A model generated the notes under the pieces. It was given only the letters and a program-made list of their open reading frames with translations. It had not been told where the DNA came from and did no database searches. The translations under genes were made by a program, and so were the position numbers. Shown one piece after another: positions 47,480-57,612 of a stretch of 64,000 bases of DNA. Position 1 is the first letter of the stretch, and every line of letters begins with the position of its first letter. The stretch comes from Ziziphus jujuba (Eukaryota > Streptophyta > Magnoliopsida > Rosales > Rhamnaceae), in the NCBI RefSeq assembly GCF_031755915.1, contig NC_083382.1, positions 32,510,501 through 32,574,500 on the forward strand, given 5' to 3'.

Positions 47480-49026
47480 AACTGAACCAAAGAATTGTAG
47501 AGAAGCTATGTCTACACGTGAAGCTCTTTATTGGACAGAAGAAATTAATAGTGAAATTGAGTCCGTCATGCAAAACCATACATGAGAATTAGTAGATCTT
47601 CTACCTGGAAGTCAAACCTTTAGGTTGCAAGTGGATTTTTAATAAAAAGATGAAAGCTGATGGATCAATTAATAAATATAAGGCCAGATTAATGGCAAAG
47701 GGCTACAAACAAAGAGAAAGTGTAGATTATTTTGATAAATATTCACCAGTTACAAGAATTACATCTGTTCGAATGTTAATTGCTATTGCCGCATTAAAGA
47801 ATTTAGAAATACATCAAATGGATGTAAAAACGGCATTTTTAAATGGTGAATTAGATGAGGAGATTTACATGGAACAACCTGAAGGATTTGCAGCTCCTGA
47901 TAATGAAAATAACGTTTGTAAACTTGTAAAATCATTGTATGGTTTAAAATAAGCTTCAGAACAATGGCATCAAAAGTTTGACAATATAATGAAGTCAAAC
48001 AGATTTAGAATAAATGAATGTGATAAGTGTGTTTATGAGAAAGACACTAAATATGGTTGTATCATTGTATGTCTTTATGTAGATGATATACTCATCATTG
48101 GTAGCACTAAAGAAATAATTCAAGCTACTAAGAAAATTTTGATTAGTAAATTTGAGATGAAAAATTTGGGTATCGCAGATGCCATTCTAGGAATTAAAAT
48201 TTCTAGAACACAATATGGTTTTGTTCCGTCTCAAAAGCACTATATTGAAAAGTTGCTTAATATATATGACAAAGACAGTGACCGTATTTCAAAAACACCA
48301 ATAGATTCAAACTTCCCATTATATAAAAATCATGGGAATGATGTATCACAATTAGAATATTCTCGAATTATTGGTAGTCTAATGTATGTTATGAGTTGTA
48401 CAAGACTAGATATAGCTTACTCAGTTAGCAAATTGAGTAGGTACATAAGTAATCCAACTAAAGATCATTGGACGGCAATAATTAGAGTTCTTAGATATCT
48501 AAGACATACCATAGATTATGGATTACATTATACAAGAGATCCTGCTGTACTTGAGGGATACAGTGATGCTAATTGGATATCTGACTTAAATGATTCAAGA
48601 TCCACTAGTAGATATATTTTTATACTTCGAGGTGGAGCAATATCTTGGAAATCTTCCAAGCAGACTTGTATTGCAAGGTCCACAATAGAATATGAATTTA
48701 TTGCTTTAGATAAAGCTGGAGAAGAAGCAGAATGGCTTCGACATTTTTTAGAGGATATTCCAATATGGTCAAAACCTCTACCTGCTATTTGCATACATTG
48801 CGATAGTCAATCTGCTATTGGAAGGGCACAAAGCCAAAATTATAATGGTAAATCTCGACATATACGTCGAAGACATAATACTGTAAAACAATTGCTCTCA
48901 AATGGAATAATATCTATAGATTATGTGAAATCTAAAGATAATCTTGCGGATCCGCTTACTAAAGGTTTAACAAGGGAGCAAGTTTACTATTCATCGAGGG
49001 GAATGGGATTAAAGCCATTAATTTAG
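47480..49026 (+). pseudogene. Reverse transcriptase-RNase H remnant of the second copia element
   Basis: Copia RT runs from about 47480 (EPKNCREAMSTREALYWTEE) through KARLMAKGYKQRESVDYFDK, DVKTAFLNGELDEEIYMEQP and the catalytic YVDDILIIG (about 48078-48104). RNase H follows (YSDANWISD near 48556, then NLADPLTKG near 48940), ending at the TAA at 49024-49026. Stops interrupt at about 47583 and 47951 (SLYGLK*ASEQWH), with a shift near 47630. The frame 47989-49026 is uninterrupted for 345 codons, so decay is modest. Confidence 0.92.
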
Positions 49027-49585
49027 AGTTGTCTTGATGGCAACCCTACCTAGTTGACTAGAGATCCTAAGATCTAAGTTCAAAGGGACAACCGAATCTC
49101 GACTGACTCTACAAGAACACTAAGAGTTATATATCTCTACCCATTTCTATGATAATTAGTGTTGCCTATAATGTGTGTTAGGATAAGCATTACTTTTAAT
49201 GACTCCTATACTTTGGAAATTCAAATGGGATTTTTACAGGAAACTTTTAATAGGAAGTCACCTATGTGAGTGTGAAGGGGCCGCTTCTATGAGAATTTTT
49301 ATAGGCTTGAGTTCTCTAGAGCACTCATGAAAAACCAGGAATGTTCAGGGCCAAAATGAACACAACCAAAAGAACCAACAATGTTTAGGAGAGTGATTGT
49401 GTGAATTCTATTGTCTTGGTTTACAACAATGGCTAAAAGTTCAAGACATCATGTTCACTTATTAGCTTGTAAATCCGATAGTTTGTCACTAAGGAAGATT
49501 CAAAGCCAAAAGCTATCTTTCATAAAGCAATTTCTTTCCGAGTGAATTTTCTCTAAATGTGTCAATTTTTATTCATGTGGGGGAA

Positions 49586-50133
49586 TGTTAGATATTTATA
49601 ATAATAAAAAAATTATTTATGAAACATCATGACTTTTGATAGAAGGTTACAACCTATACTGTTTCATCACTAACAGGTGTAATGTTTCCATGTATCTGTT
49701 TATATTCCAATCATTATGTTTTTTCCTAATAAATGTATCTTCTCTTGAAACAATATATCTTTTCTTGAAATAATGTGTCTGTTTGAATCATCATGTCCCT
49801 TCTTGATATCCTTCTGAAATCTATAAATACCATATCGTACTATTGTTAAACATACTAGAAAAATAATTAATAATGTGTGAGTAGAGAGAATTGAAACTTT
49901 GTCTGGTTCGTGGTTCTTTGAATTTGGATTGCTACTATTTAGAGAAGAGATTGTTGTATCCTAAGAGACAATCGCTGTAAACTGTGAGCACCGTAGCAGA
50001 GCGAATATTGTCTTAAGGAAAGAGAATTCAACTCTTGCCTTGATCGTTATATAAAGATCAATTTTACTTATATATTGTTTGTAATATTTAATATACATTG
50101 AGATATAATGATCTAAATCTTAATTTACTAACA
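49586..50133 (+). repeat. Right LTR of the second copia element
   Basis: Starts tgttagatatttataata directly after the purine tract and ends tttactaaca, followed by the aaatc duplication. It is shorter than the left LTR by an internal gap. Confidence 0.88.
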
Positions 50134-51264
50134 AAATCTTAATTAAAAAGTTATAATGATCTAAATATACCTCGCCTATGTTGTTGGTGTAGACGTAGAA
50201 AATGGCTAAGTAGATAAATTGGAAAAGCAATCCACACGGATTGACTGTAAGTACCAACAAGTTATTTGAATGCACAAACGGCATGGCATATAGCATCCAA
50301 AGAAGACAATTAAGCACTGTAGCAATGTACGGATAGGGATGAAGTTGTCCCACGCTTTGGTTCTGTATGATATTATAAAATGTAGGACTGCACCCAAATA
50401 TTCAATTCCATTAATAAATAATAAATAACCAATTTTAGATACTAATTAATATTTTAAATCATCCACATTGCATGTAGTACTACGAGGTTGGAAAGAAAAA
50501 AAAAAATGATCTCTTAATAATAGAGTTGGTTTCATTGCCAACAATCAACAAAAAATCAATCATTTCATTGTATATATATATAATTTTTGTTTTTTTTTTT
50601 TTGAGACAGTTTATATATAGAAATTTTTATGTTCGGAATTTCACATTCATCATTTCCAAACATATTTTATTTTAATATAATTATATTTTCAACTGATCAT
50701 ATTCACTGATGCACATATATATATATATATATATATAACTTATAAAAATTCATTAAAAGAACAAAACCAAAAAAACCTTAAAAAAAGGCTGGGACAACAG
50801 AGTAATAAAATTACTATTTTAACTTTGGTTCTTCTAAATTCCTTATGTAAAGTAAGTTAGATATTGGTTTTCTCGGACCATTGCTAGATGCTTATAAACT
50901 GATAAAGTATAACTTGTTCAAATATTTTTAAAAGAGAAAAAGTGAGACTTACATTGGTGAAATTAATGTATAAGCAGAAGGAAATAATACTGCCTGCATG
51001 CACACAAATAACAAAACAATGGTAAGCACGGATAAATTAAAACCAATCTCTTTTATAAAATTTTCATAATCTTTTACTAAATTCTTTAAAAATATATATA
51101 CATAGAGCTAGTACATATCTATGATTTCTAGCATGCTGTGAACCTTTTCTGCACTAACCATCTTCAAAGTTTTTTATGAGCTAAATAATGTCTGCTTTCA
51201 GAGAGGACCCACCAATCAAATTCTCTCCCTTTTACATCAAAGAGAAAAGTCCTTAAATAATGCA

Positions 51265-51271
51265 AACAAAA

Positions 51272-51312
<41 letters not shown>

Positions 51313-51320
51313 GACACGCA

Positions 51321-51376
<56 letters not shown>
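51265..51376. repeat. Compound poly-A, (AT)n, (CT)n microsatellite
   Basis: A 13-base A run, an AT tract, acacacagacacgcac, a CT tract and two more AT tracts lie in succession, just upstream of SWEET copy 1. Confidence 0.9.
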
Positions 51377-51500
51377 GAAAGGGGCATAACTCAAAATGTA
51401 TGCGAGATATACTTCTGTTCTGCTTGAGCAAATCTTGGTTATATTTAGCAGCTAATATATAAGCTATCTCATTCAGGAATTTTTTTCCCCCAAGTTATTT

Positions 51501-51604
51501 CATGAAATTTGCGTTACTTACCTAAGAAGAACAAAACATGAAATTTGCGTTACTTACCCAAAAAACAAAACATGAAATTTGCTTGCTTACCTAAAAAAAC
51601 TAAA
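51501..51604. repeat. 34-36 bp tandem repeat, three copies
   Basis: The word catgaaatttgcgttactta plus cc(t/c)aa...caaaa occurs at 51501, 51537 and 51571, with a fourth trace (aaaatttgcgtcc) after it. Units differ by small indels. Confidence 0.8.
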
Positions 51605-53128
51605 ATTTGCGTCCTCATTTCATTAAAGCAGCACTTATTTAATGCATTGATTATCATTTGAAAAAAAAACCTAAGCATTGATTATGGTCTCTTCTTGTTT
51701 CAGGGAAAGATTTGAAATACTCCCGGAGTGCATAGAACTCACAACTCCTTCATATCATTTCTTGCCATGTGGTTAACTTTCCGCGTCATATAACACATCA
51801 GTCCTCTCTCCTCTCTTTCAAAACCGACACTTTCTCTCTCCTCTTTCTTCTCCTCCCCTTCTTCTCTTTCGGCATCAGACTAGTCTGTGGCAGACCAAAA
51901 TATGAAACCACCAACTCTTCATCACCAAAAGTTGAAACCACCACCAATTTCCTTTAATCAAAAACCAGAAATGTGAAAGTATCAACTCACTTTATCAACA
52001 AAATTGAAAATAATGCTCTTTCTTATTCTTTCTCTTGGGCAGCTTGCTCCAAAATCTAGACCAATCTCTCATCAACAACCTTTGGCATATATGTGTTCAT
52101 CATTATTAAAGTTGGTCTTTTATTGCCTTTATCGACATAAAAGAAAACCCAAATTTAATAGTCATTTAAACGAGGCTATGAGAGAAGGGAGTGAGTTATA
52201 TGACCTGGAAAGTATTTCACATGGCATCCAATGATATGAATTTTACCATCCTTATCACTTTGTTCAGGTTTACTGATTATATATATTTCTATTTACGTTA
52301 TCCCAACAAACCAACAAATTCTGATTTTTCCGTCAAATATACAAGTTTTTAATAATTTGTATAGGGCTAGAGAGAAAAATGTATAAGAATAAATTAAACC
52401 AACAATTTAGCCAAAAAAAAAAAAAAAAAACCAGCAATAATGTTTTATTGGCCAAAAAATAAGCAAACATTTTATTCATTTAATTTATTTTTTTCATTAA
52501 TTGGAGATAAGTTCTTTTTTTTTTTTATCTATTTTTTAATTAATTCCTTGGCACTTATTTGTAGACCTTGATGGATTTGCAAAGAGAACGCAAAAATATA
52601 TTTGAAGAAAAGAGCATTAATATGAATGGGTGCATGAAAAATGACTCCACTATATATGTATATATAATGAGGCTTACAAAACGACAACTTGGCTTCTTCT
52701 TTTTTTTATTTAGGGGATTTAATATTGATGCCTCCCTCATTTTTTTCTTTTATAAATATATATATATATATATATATTAAAAATAATAATTTTATAAAGA
52801 TAATAGGTAGTGCCCTCTCTCAAAAAATTATATAGTGCCCTTTTTGTTTTTGTTTTTTTGAAATATTTATTATTCTCTTTGTATTTATAAAGTTTTTTTT
52901 TTTTAATTGTTAGTTTTCCCCTTATAAGCTGCTTTTTTTTTTTATGGGAAAACTATTGAAATTATTTTATGTTATTATTCATCCTAATTTTTTTTAATCT
53001 ATTCTTGTAAATATTGGTGTGTATATGATTAAAACCATTATTTTATTTATTATCAATTAGCTCATTTAAAAAAAAAAATTCTTAGGAGCTAAAGGTTCTT
53101 ATATGAGCAAAAAAAATTTATTTTAGTT
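51605..53128. other. Intergenic region, no recognised gene
   Basis: Short open frames (for example 51769-51957 and 52004-52234) have no recognisable family match and no intron or codon pattern to support them. The stretch has poly-A/T runs and an (AT)n tract (52757-52778). Confidence 0.5.
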
Positions 53129-53864
53129 TAAGGCTTAGTTTGGTAATGATTATGAGAAGCCTAAAATCAATTATCAAAGAATTACTATAAAAGTGTTTGG
53201 TAAAAATATAGCAAAGATGATTATTTGAGAAGTTTGTCGGTTATATAAAAGTTTTTAAAATCAAATTCAAAGTGATTTTAAATTTTTTATTTATTTTATA
53301 ATTAGGATAAATAAATTTAAATTTCTATAATACCTTTAATTAATTATGATACTTTTATCCTATTAAATAAATATATTCAAATTAGAAAATTCTGTTATAA
53401 ATAAAACATCAAATAAAAATTATAGTATGAATGAACCACTTTAATATCTAAATAAATTCAATATATATATATAGATAATCTTTTAGCTGTTAAGTATTTA
53501 TTTTAAAATTGAGATTTGGACCCAAAAAAAAATCATATATTTAAATGTAATACTTATTATTGATCATTTATTGTATATTATTTAATTTTAGTATAAAAAA
53601 TATCACAATATAACTACATATAAATTATTTTGTTTTTTAAATAACTTATATATGTTCATTTTAGTAATTATAAAATTTACAGTAATTCAATTTAATAAGT
53701 CACAAAATACTTATTTGTTACTTTTATACCTTATCCATTTTGTCAATATAAGTTACTAAAGACTTTAGTTAATAATTTTTTTCTTTTGCACAACAAAAGG
53801 ATTTTTGGTCAACACCACTGTAATTGATATTTTCAAAATCTAAGTATTACCAAACTAAGCCTAA
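53129..53864. mobile_element. Tourist-like (PIF/Harbinger) MITE
   Basis: The body 53132-53861 begins ggcttagtttggtaat and ends with its exact reverse complement, attaccaaactaagcc. A 3-bp direct repeat taa flanks both ends (53129-53131 and 53862-53864), which is the target-site choice of PIF/Harbinger elements. The interior (about 730 bp) is AT-rich and non-coding, so the element is non-autonomous. Confidence 0.8.
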
Positions 53865-54216
53865 CTCTAAATTATAACAAATAAATCATAATTTAAAATA
53901 CAAAATTCATTTAGATGAAAATCTTCCATACATAATTAATAAGATATAGCAATTTACAGTACCATTGCTTTCAAAAGTATTCATTATTTATACAAATAAC
54001 ACCCGATAAATTAAATTTCTAGATCTGCCAGTGAGATCTTAAATCCTAACTTTTTTATTTCTTAAATAATTGGAGTGGATTTTACCCTTTTTTTCAGCCT
54101 AAGTAATGGAATCAAATGTCACAATTAAAACATGATTTAAAAAAAAAAAAAAAAAAAACTCAAGTCTTCTTAACATGAGATTAAGTGAAAAATCAAGTCT
54201 TCCTAATATGAGACTA

Positions 54217-54249
<33 letters not shown>

Positions 54250-54735
54250 TTAAACAATTTTAAAATTAGAACCATGTCTATATTTACTAAGGGGTTCATC
54301 AGTTTTAGGATGTTGGCTTGGTTTGCAGAGGAAGGAAAAAAGAAAGTGGAGAAAAGAGGAGGAAAAAGAAAGAAAGAACAGGAACAAGAGAAGGGAGAGA
54401 AAAAAAAATTTGACAATTATTAAAATGGGCCACGTAAGTTCACTTTATCTTAGGTATTAGATGTTTAGGCTAGTTGCACTACTGGCTTGTTTTCTAGCAT
54501 TTGAAAGAAGATAAAAAGTAAAAACTAACGAGAGAGATTCTGTCAGAGACAGAGTATAGAAGTATACTGTTTAAAGAGTAAAATTTGCCTAAACCTGATT
54601 TGCTTCGACAATCTTTAAGAGGACCTTGCTGGTTACTCTTGTATTGTTTCTCCTCTATTTAAACCTTCGTTGCAATCCATCATCTACTACAGAAAATAAC
54701 TTTTGAGAATAATACTCTAGTTGCAGAGAGAGTGA
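53865..54735. other. Intergenic region, no recognised gene
   Basis: AT-rich sequence with poly-A (54139-54159) and (AT)n (54219-54242) tracts and a purine-rich block (54330-54410). That block gives a lysine/glutamate-rich open frame without family resemblance. About 54480-54735 may be the decayed leader of the oxygenase fragment that follows. Confidence 0.5.
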
Positions 54736-54738
54736 AAG

Positions 54739-55190
54739 TTCAAAGACGATGTCAAAGGACTAGTAGACGCTGGTCTTACAAAGATTCCAAGAATCTTCGT
54801 GCCCGAATAATCGAGGATCTACAAACACAATTATTGCAGCGATGACTAATCCAAGTTCAACATACCTGTCATCGATTTACAAGGTATTGATGTAGATGCA
54901 AAACATTCTTCATCGAGTAATCGATGACGTTAAATTTGCTTGTCGGAAATGGTGGTTCTTTCAAGTGGTTAGTCATGGAATTTCTGTCAATATACTGGAT
55001 GATCCAGCATTTCATGAACAAGAGCCTGAGCTTAAAAGGAGTATCTATTTCAAGGGAGTACAAAAAGAAACTGCTTTATAATACGAAGTTTGATCTATAC
55101 CAAGTTTCTGCATCAACATGGAGGGACACTTTGACATCTGTAATGGCACCTTGCCTTCCAGAACCTCTAGACTTGCCTTCTGTGTGTAGG
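54739..55190 (+). pseudogene. ACC-oxidase-homolog type 2OG-Fe(II) oxygenase, exon 1 fragment
   Basis: Readable in pieces: FKDDVKGLVDAGLTKIPRIFVPE (54739-54807, then a stop), NIPVIDLQGIDVD (near 54860-54895), then shifted LHRVIDDVKFACRKWWFFQVVSHGISV (about 54902-54980), FHEQEPELKRSIYF, and YNTKFDLYQVSASTWRDTLT through LPSVCR at the natural exon 1 border (about 55187). This order is that of the DIOX N-terminal domain of 1-aminocyclopropane-1-carboxylate oxidase homologs. The catalytic domain with the HxD...H iron ligands, in later exons, is absent downstream. At least one stop and two frameshifts are present. Confidence 0.85.
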
Positions 55191-55199
55191 TATGGAAAT

Positions 55200-55929
55200 A
55201 TTACGTGCTTTTTATAAGGAGTACTACTGTTTCATTTGATAATGCATGTTGAATTACCAGGTACGATATAGATATAATACCTGCTTTGATGGTTTGTCAT
55301 GTCTATTAAAAAGTATAAGCTATTGGAAATATCATTACAGTAATATTATCTTAACACTTCTTTAAATATTTTGGGACGTCAGACCATTTCTTGGTTTAAT
55401 TGGGCTATTTTTGACAGGAGTTGCCAAATTTTGAATACAAACTTTTCATTAAGATGCGCTTATGTCTAATTAAGGAAAAAAGCAGACAAACTCTAACATT
55501 ATATTTAATTATATTTAATTAAGGAATTCATGTTGATTGGTGAATATATATGGCCAATTTCCAAATTGATTAAAAAAAAAACAACTTTTGGAAGGGTAAA
55601 TATTCTAGGATCGATTAAGGCAGCCTGAGAGTTTTTTTTTACTCTAATGGAAATGAGATATAGAAATTAATAGTGTTGATATCTAGATTATTTTTTATGT
55701 GATATAGAAATTAATATTGTTAATATCTAGATGGTATAAAAATTAATATTGCTAAAGTCTTTCCTTTAATTGGCAGAAATAATAATTTTGATAAACAATT
55801 AATAATTTCAAGTAAAATTCATGCCCAAATGTAGCTATTGGCCCATATAAGTGTAAAAACACTTTTTTTTTTTTTTGTTTTTTTGGAAGCCAGCTTATAC
55901 AATGAGACTTAGATGATTGCAGTAAAGAG
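55200..55929. other. Intergenic region, no recognised gene
   Basis: AT-rich. The short words gatatagaaattaata and gttaatatctagat recur two or three times between 55660 and 55760. No further oxygenase exons were found. Confidence 0.5.
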
Positions 55930-57612
55930 TTATACCGCAAGCTTGGCAACATCATCTATGTCCTCCTTTGAAGTTGTTCCAACACCATCTATGTCCTCCT
56001 TTGAAGTTGTTCCAACACCATCTATATCCTCCTTTGGAGTTGTTTTGTAGTACCAGACATACAATGCCAGTTGAATTCCACCAGATATTCCACCTAGACC
56101 ATTGCTAATCTGCTAGTTAATTAATAAATTAATAACATACTTCACAAATTTAATTAACCAATGTAATCTCCAAGGGTATGAAGTAACTACCAAGACGTAG
56201 ATATCAAACTTTATAATGGCATAAGATGACCAGATTGGACCATTTAGGAAGTTAGCCAGCGAGAGATAAAATGGCATGTATTTCACACTCTTGGTTTTGA
56301 TAACCTTTGCCTGTCATGAAGCTTTATTATATAATATATAACATTAAAATAATAAAATAACTAATGAGAGAATTACATACCATGATACTAAGTGGAGATA
56401 TATACATTATGATGTTGAAGATATCACATAAAATCCCAATCACGAGAGACCTCTTTTTGGAACCATGTAATCTCAAAAGGTTACAACAATAATGGCATAT
56501 ATAGAAAATAAAAACAATGCCAAGCCAAGCAGTACCATCTTCTGCAGATAAATTAAATCAGGAAAATTCATTCATTTGAAAAATATTATAACCATGATAC
56601 AAAAAATCTTAATTAAAAAGTCATAATATAATGAGATTATACACCCGGCCTTTGTTGGGGTCGTAGATAAAGAAAATCAATAGGTAAGTAAACTCAAAAA
56701 GCAGCCCTGGAGGATTGACAGTGAGCACAAGAAAGCTATGGGGGTGAACAAATGGCATAGCAAAGAACATCCATAAAAGACAGTTGAGCACTGCCACAAT
56801 ATATGGATACGGTTGAAACTCTTCTACATCCTTCTTCCGTACGATTTTATAGAATGTAGGACTGCGCCCAAGTATTGATGTTCATTAGTTAATTAATTAT
56901 TGACCAAATATACCTACTAATTAATACTTTAAATCATTCAAATTGCATGCAGTACTTACATGTTGCATGTAAATTTTATATGATCATTTGATAAATGAAG
57001 TTTTTTGCTTTTAATTTTTTGGCTTTATAATTTATGTAGGATAAGTTTTAGAAACAAGTGACCCTCAAGTACCTGTAGGCTGTAGTGGTGGTGGATTCAG
57101 TTACAAAGGAAAAAGTTATTTAGATTATCTTGGTGATATGTTAAATGTGTTACATTGTTATAGTCATTTAAGAGACTTGTTTTTGTGAGCTCTCTATAAA
57201 GATTTTCTTGACCTATTGCTAGATATATATACACACACACACACACACATATATATATTTATATAGAATGATGAAATATTGCTTGTTCTTATAGGCAAGT
57301 GTTGTAAGAGAGAAAGAGAGATTACATTGGAGAAATATACAGGCTGAAGGGAATATTATTCCCTGCATGCATAGATATAACAAGACAATAGTAAACAAAC
57401 GTTGAATGTCAAAATTCATATCTTTCATGAAATTCCTTAATATTTAACTAAATCCTTGAAAATCCAGCCATATATTTGTAAATAACAAATGTCATAGAAA
57501 TAAAAATCAACATGAACAGAATCTTAGAGAGAGATTGGCTTAGACCAAATTTTTGGAACTGGCACATACCTATGATCCCTACAATATTTTGAGCCTTCTC
57601 CACACTCAGCAT
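55930..57612 (-). pseudogene. SWEET sugar transporter, copy 2, with one-base deletion in exon 4
   Basis: MtN3/SWEET uniporter gene of usual length (about 252 aa if in frame). Exons in transcript order: 57612-57570 (MLSVEKAQNIVGIIG), 57362-57326, 56861-56645 (PTFYKIVRKKDVEEFQPYPY, then MPFVHPHSFLVLTVNPPGLL), 56541-56381, 56310-56191 ([20 protein letters not shown]), 56109-55930 (NGLGGISGGIQLALYVWYYK). Splice sites are GT-AG. Exon 4 is 161 nt, whereas copy 1 has 162. One base is missing around gtaaccttttgag (about 56473-56485), putting a TGA in frame before HGSKKRSLVIGILCDIF. Every other exon is clean. The last exon encodes three copies of an 11-residue unit (TTSKEDIDGVG). It is either a young pseudogene or an assembly error. 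Confidence 0.85.
55957..56041 (-). repeat. 33-bp repeat, three copies, in the last exon of SWEET copy 2
   Basis: Three in-frame copies encode T-T-(S/P)-K-E-D-I-D-(G/D)-V-(G/A) at the cytosolic C-terminus. The two later copies are nearly identical, so the expansion is recent. The unit is acidic and carries Ser/Thr near Lys and Glu. Confidence 0.9.

Larger units (their letters stand above)
46826..50138 (+). mobile_element. Ty1/copia element in SWEET copy 1 intron 3, gag-integrase region deleted
   Basis: Element 46831-50133 with a perfect 5-bp target duplication, aaatc, at 46826-46830 and 50134-50138. Left LTR 46831-47472 and right LTR 49586-50133 share the start tgttagatatttataata, the block aacaggtgtaatgtttccatg and an end in ttac(t/a)..aca. 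The right LTR lacks about 60 bp found in the left. A purine tract (gtgggggaa) precedes the right LTR. No primer site, gag, protease or integrase lies after the left LTR; the sequence starts directly at the reverse-transcriptase domain. Orientation is opposite to the host gene. Confidence 0.92.
46326..51161 (-). pseudogene. SWEET sugar transporter pseudogene, copy 1, with copia insertion
   Basis: MtN3/saliva (SWEET) family. Pieces in transcript order: exon 1 51161 to about 51119 (MVSAEKVHSMLEIIG); exon 2 near 50986-50946; exon 3 50387-50171 (217 nt, fully open: PYPYIATVLNCLLWMLYAMPFVHSNN); exon 4 46763-46602 (162 nt, open: RRSLVVGILCDIFKVPMYLSP). Exon 5 is missing. Exon 6 scraps occur twice between 46575 and 46330 (QLILYACYYNT-like). 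Damage: the exon 1 donor reads atatgt where copy 2 has gtatgt, exon 2 is four bases longer and shifted, exon 5 is deleted, and the end is duplicated and shifted. A copia element (46831-50133) sits in intron 3. The exons that remain open suggest loss was not long ago. Confidence 0.88.

Noticed and set aside
48528..48794. 88-codon frame on the - strand
   Set aside because: It is antisense to the copia RNase H domain.
51769..52234. Two + strand frames of 62 and 76 codons
   Set aside because: Neither has a recognisable domain or supporting splice or codon pattern.
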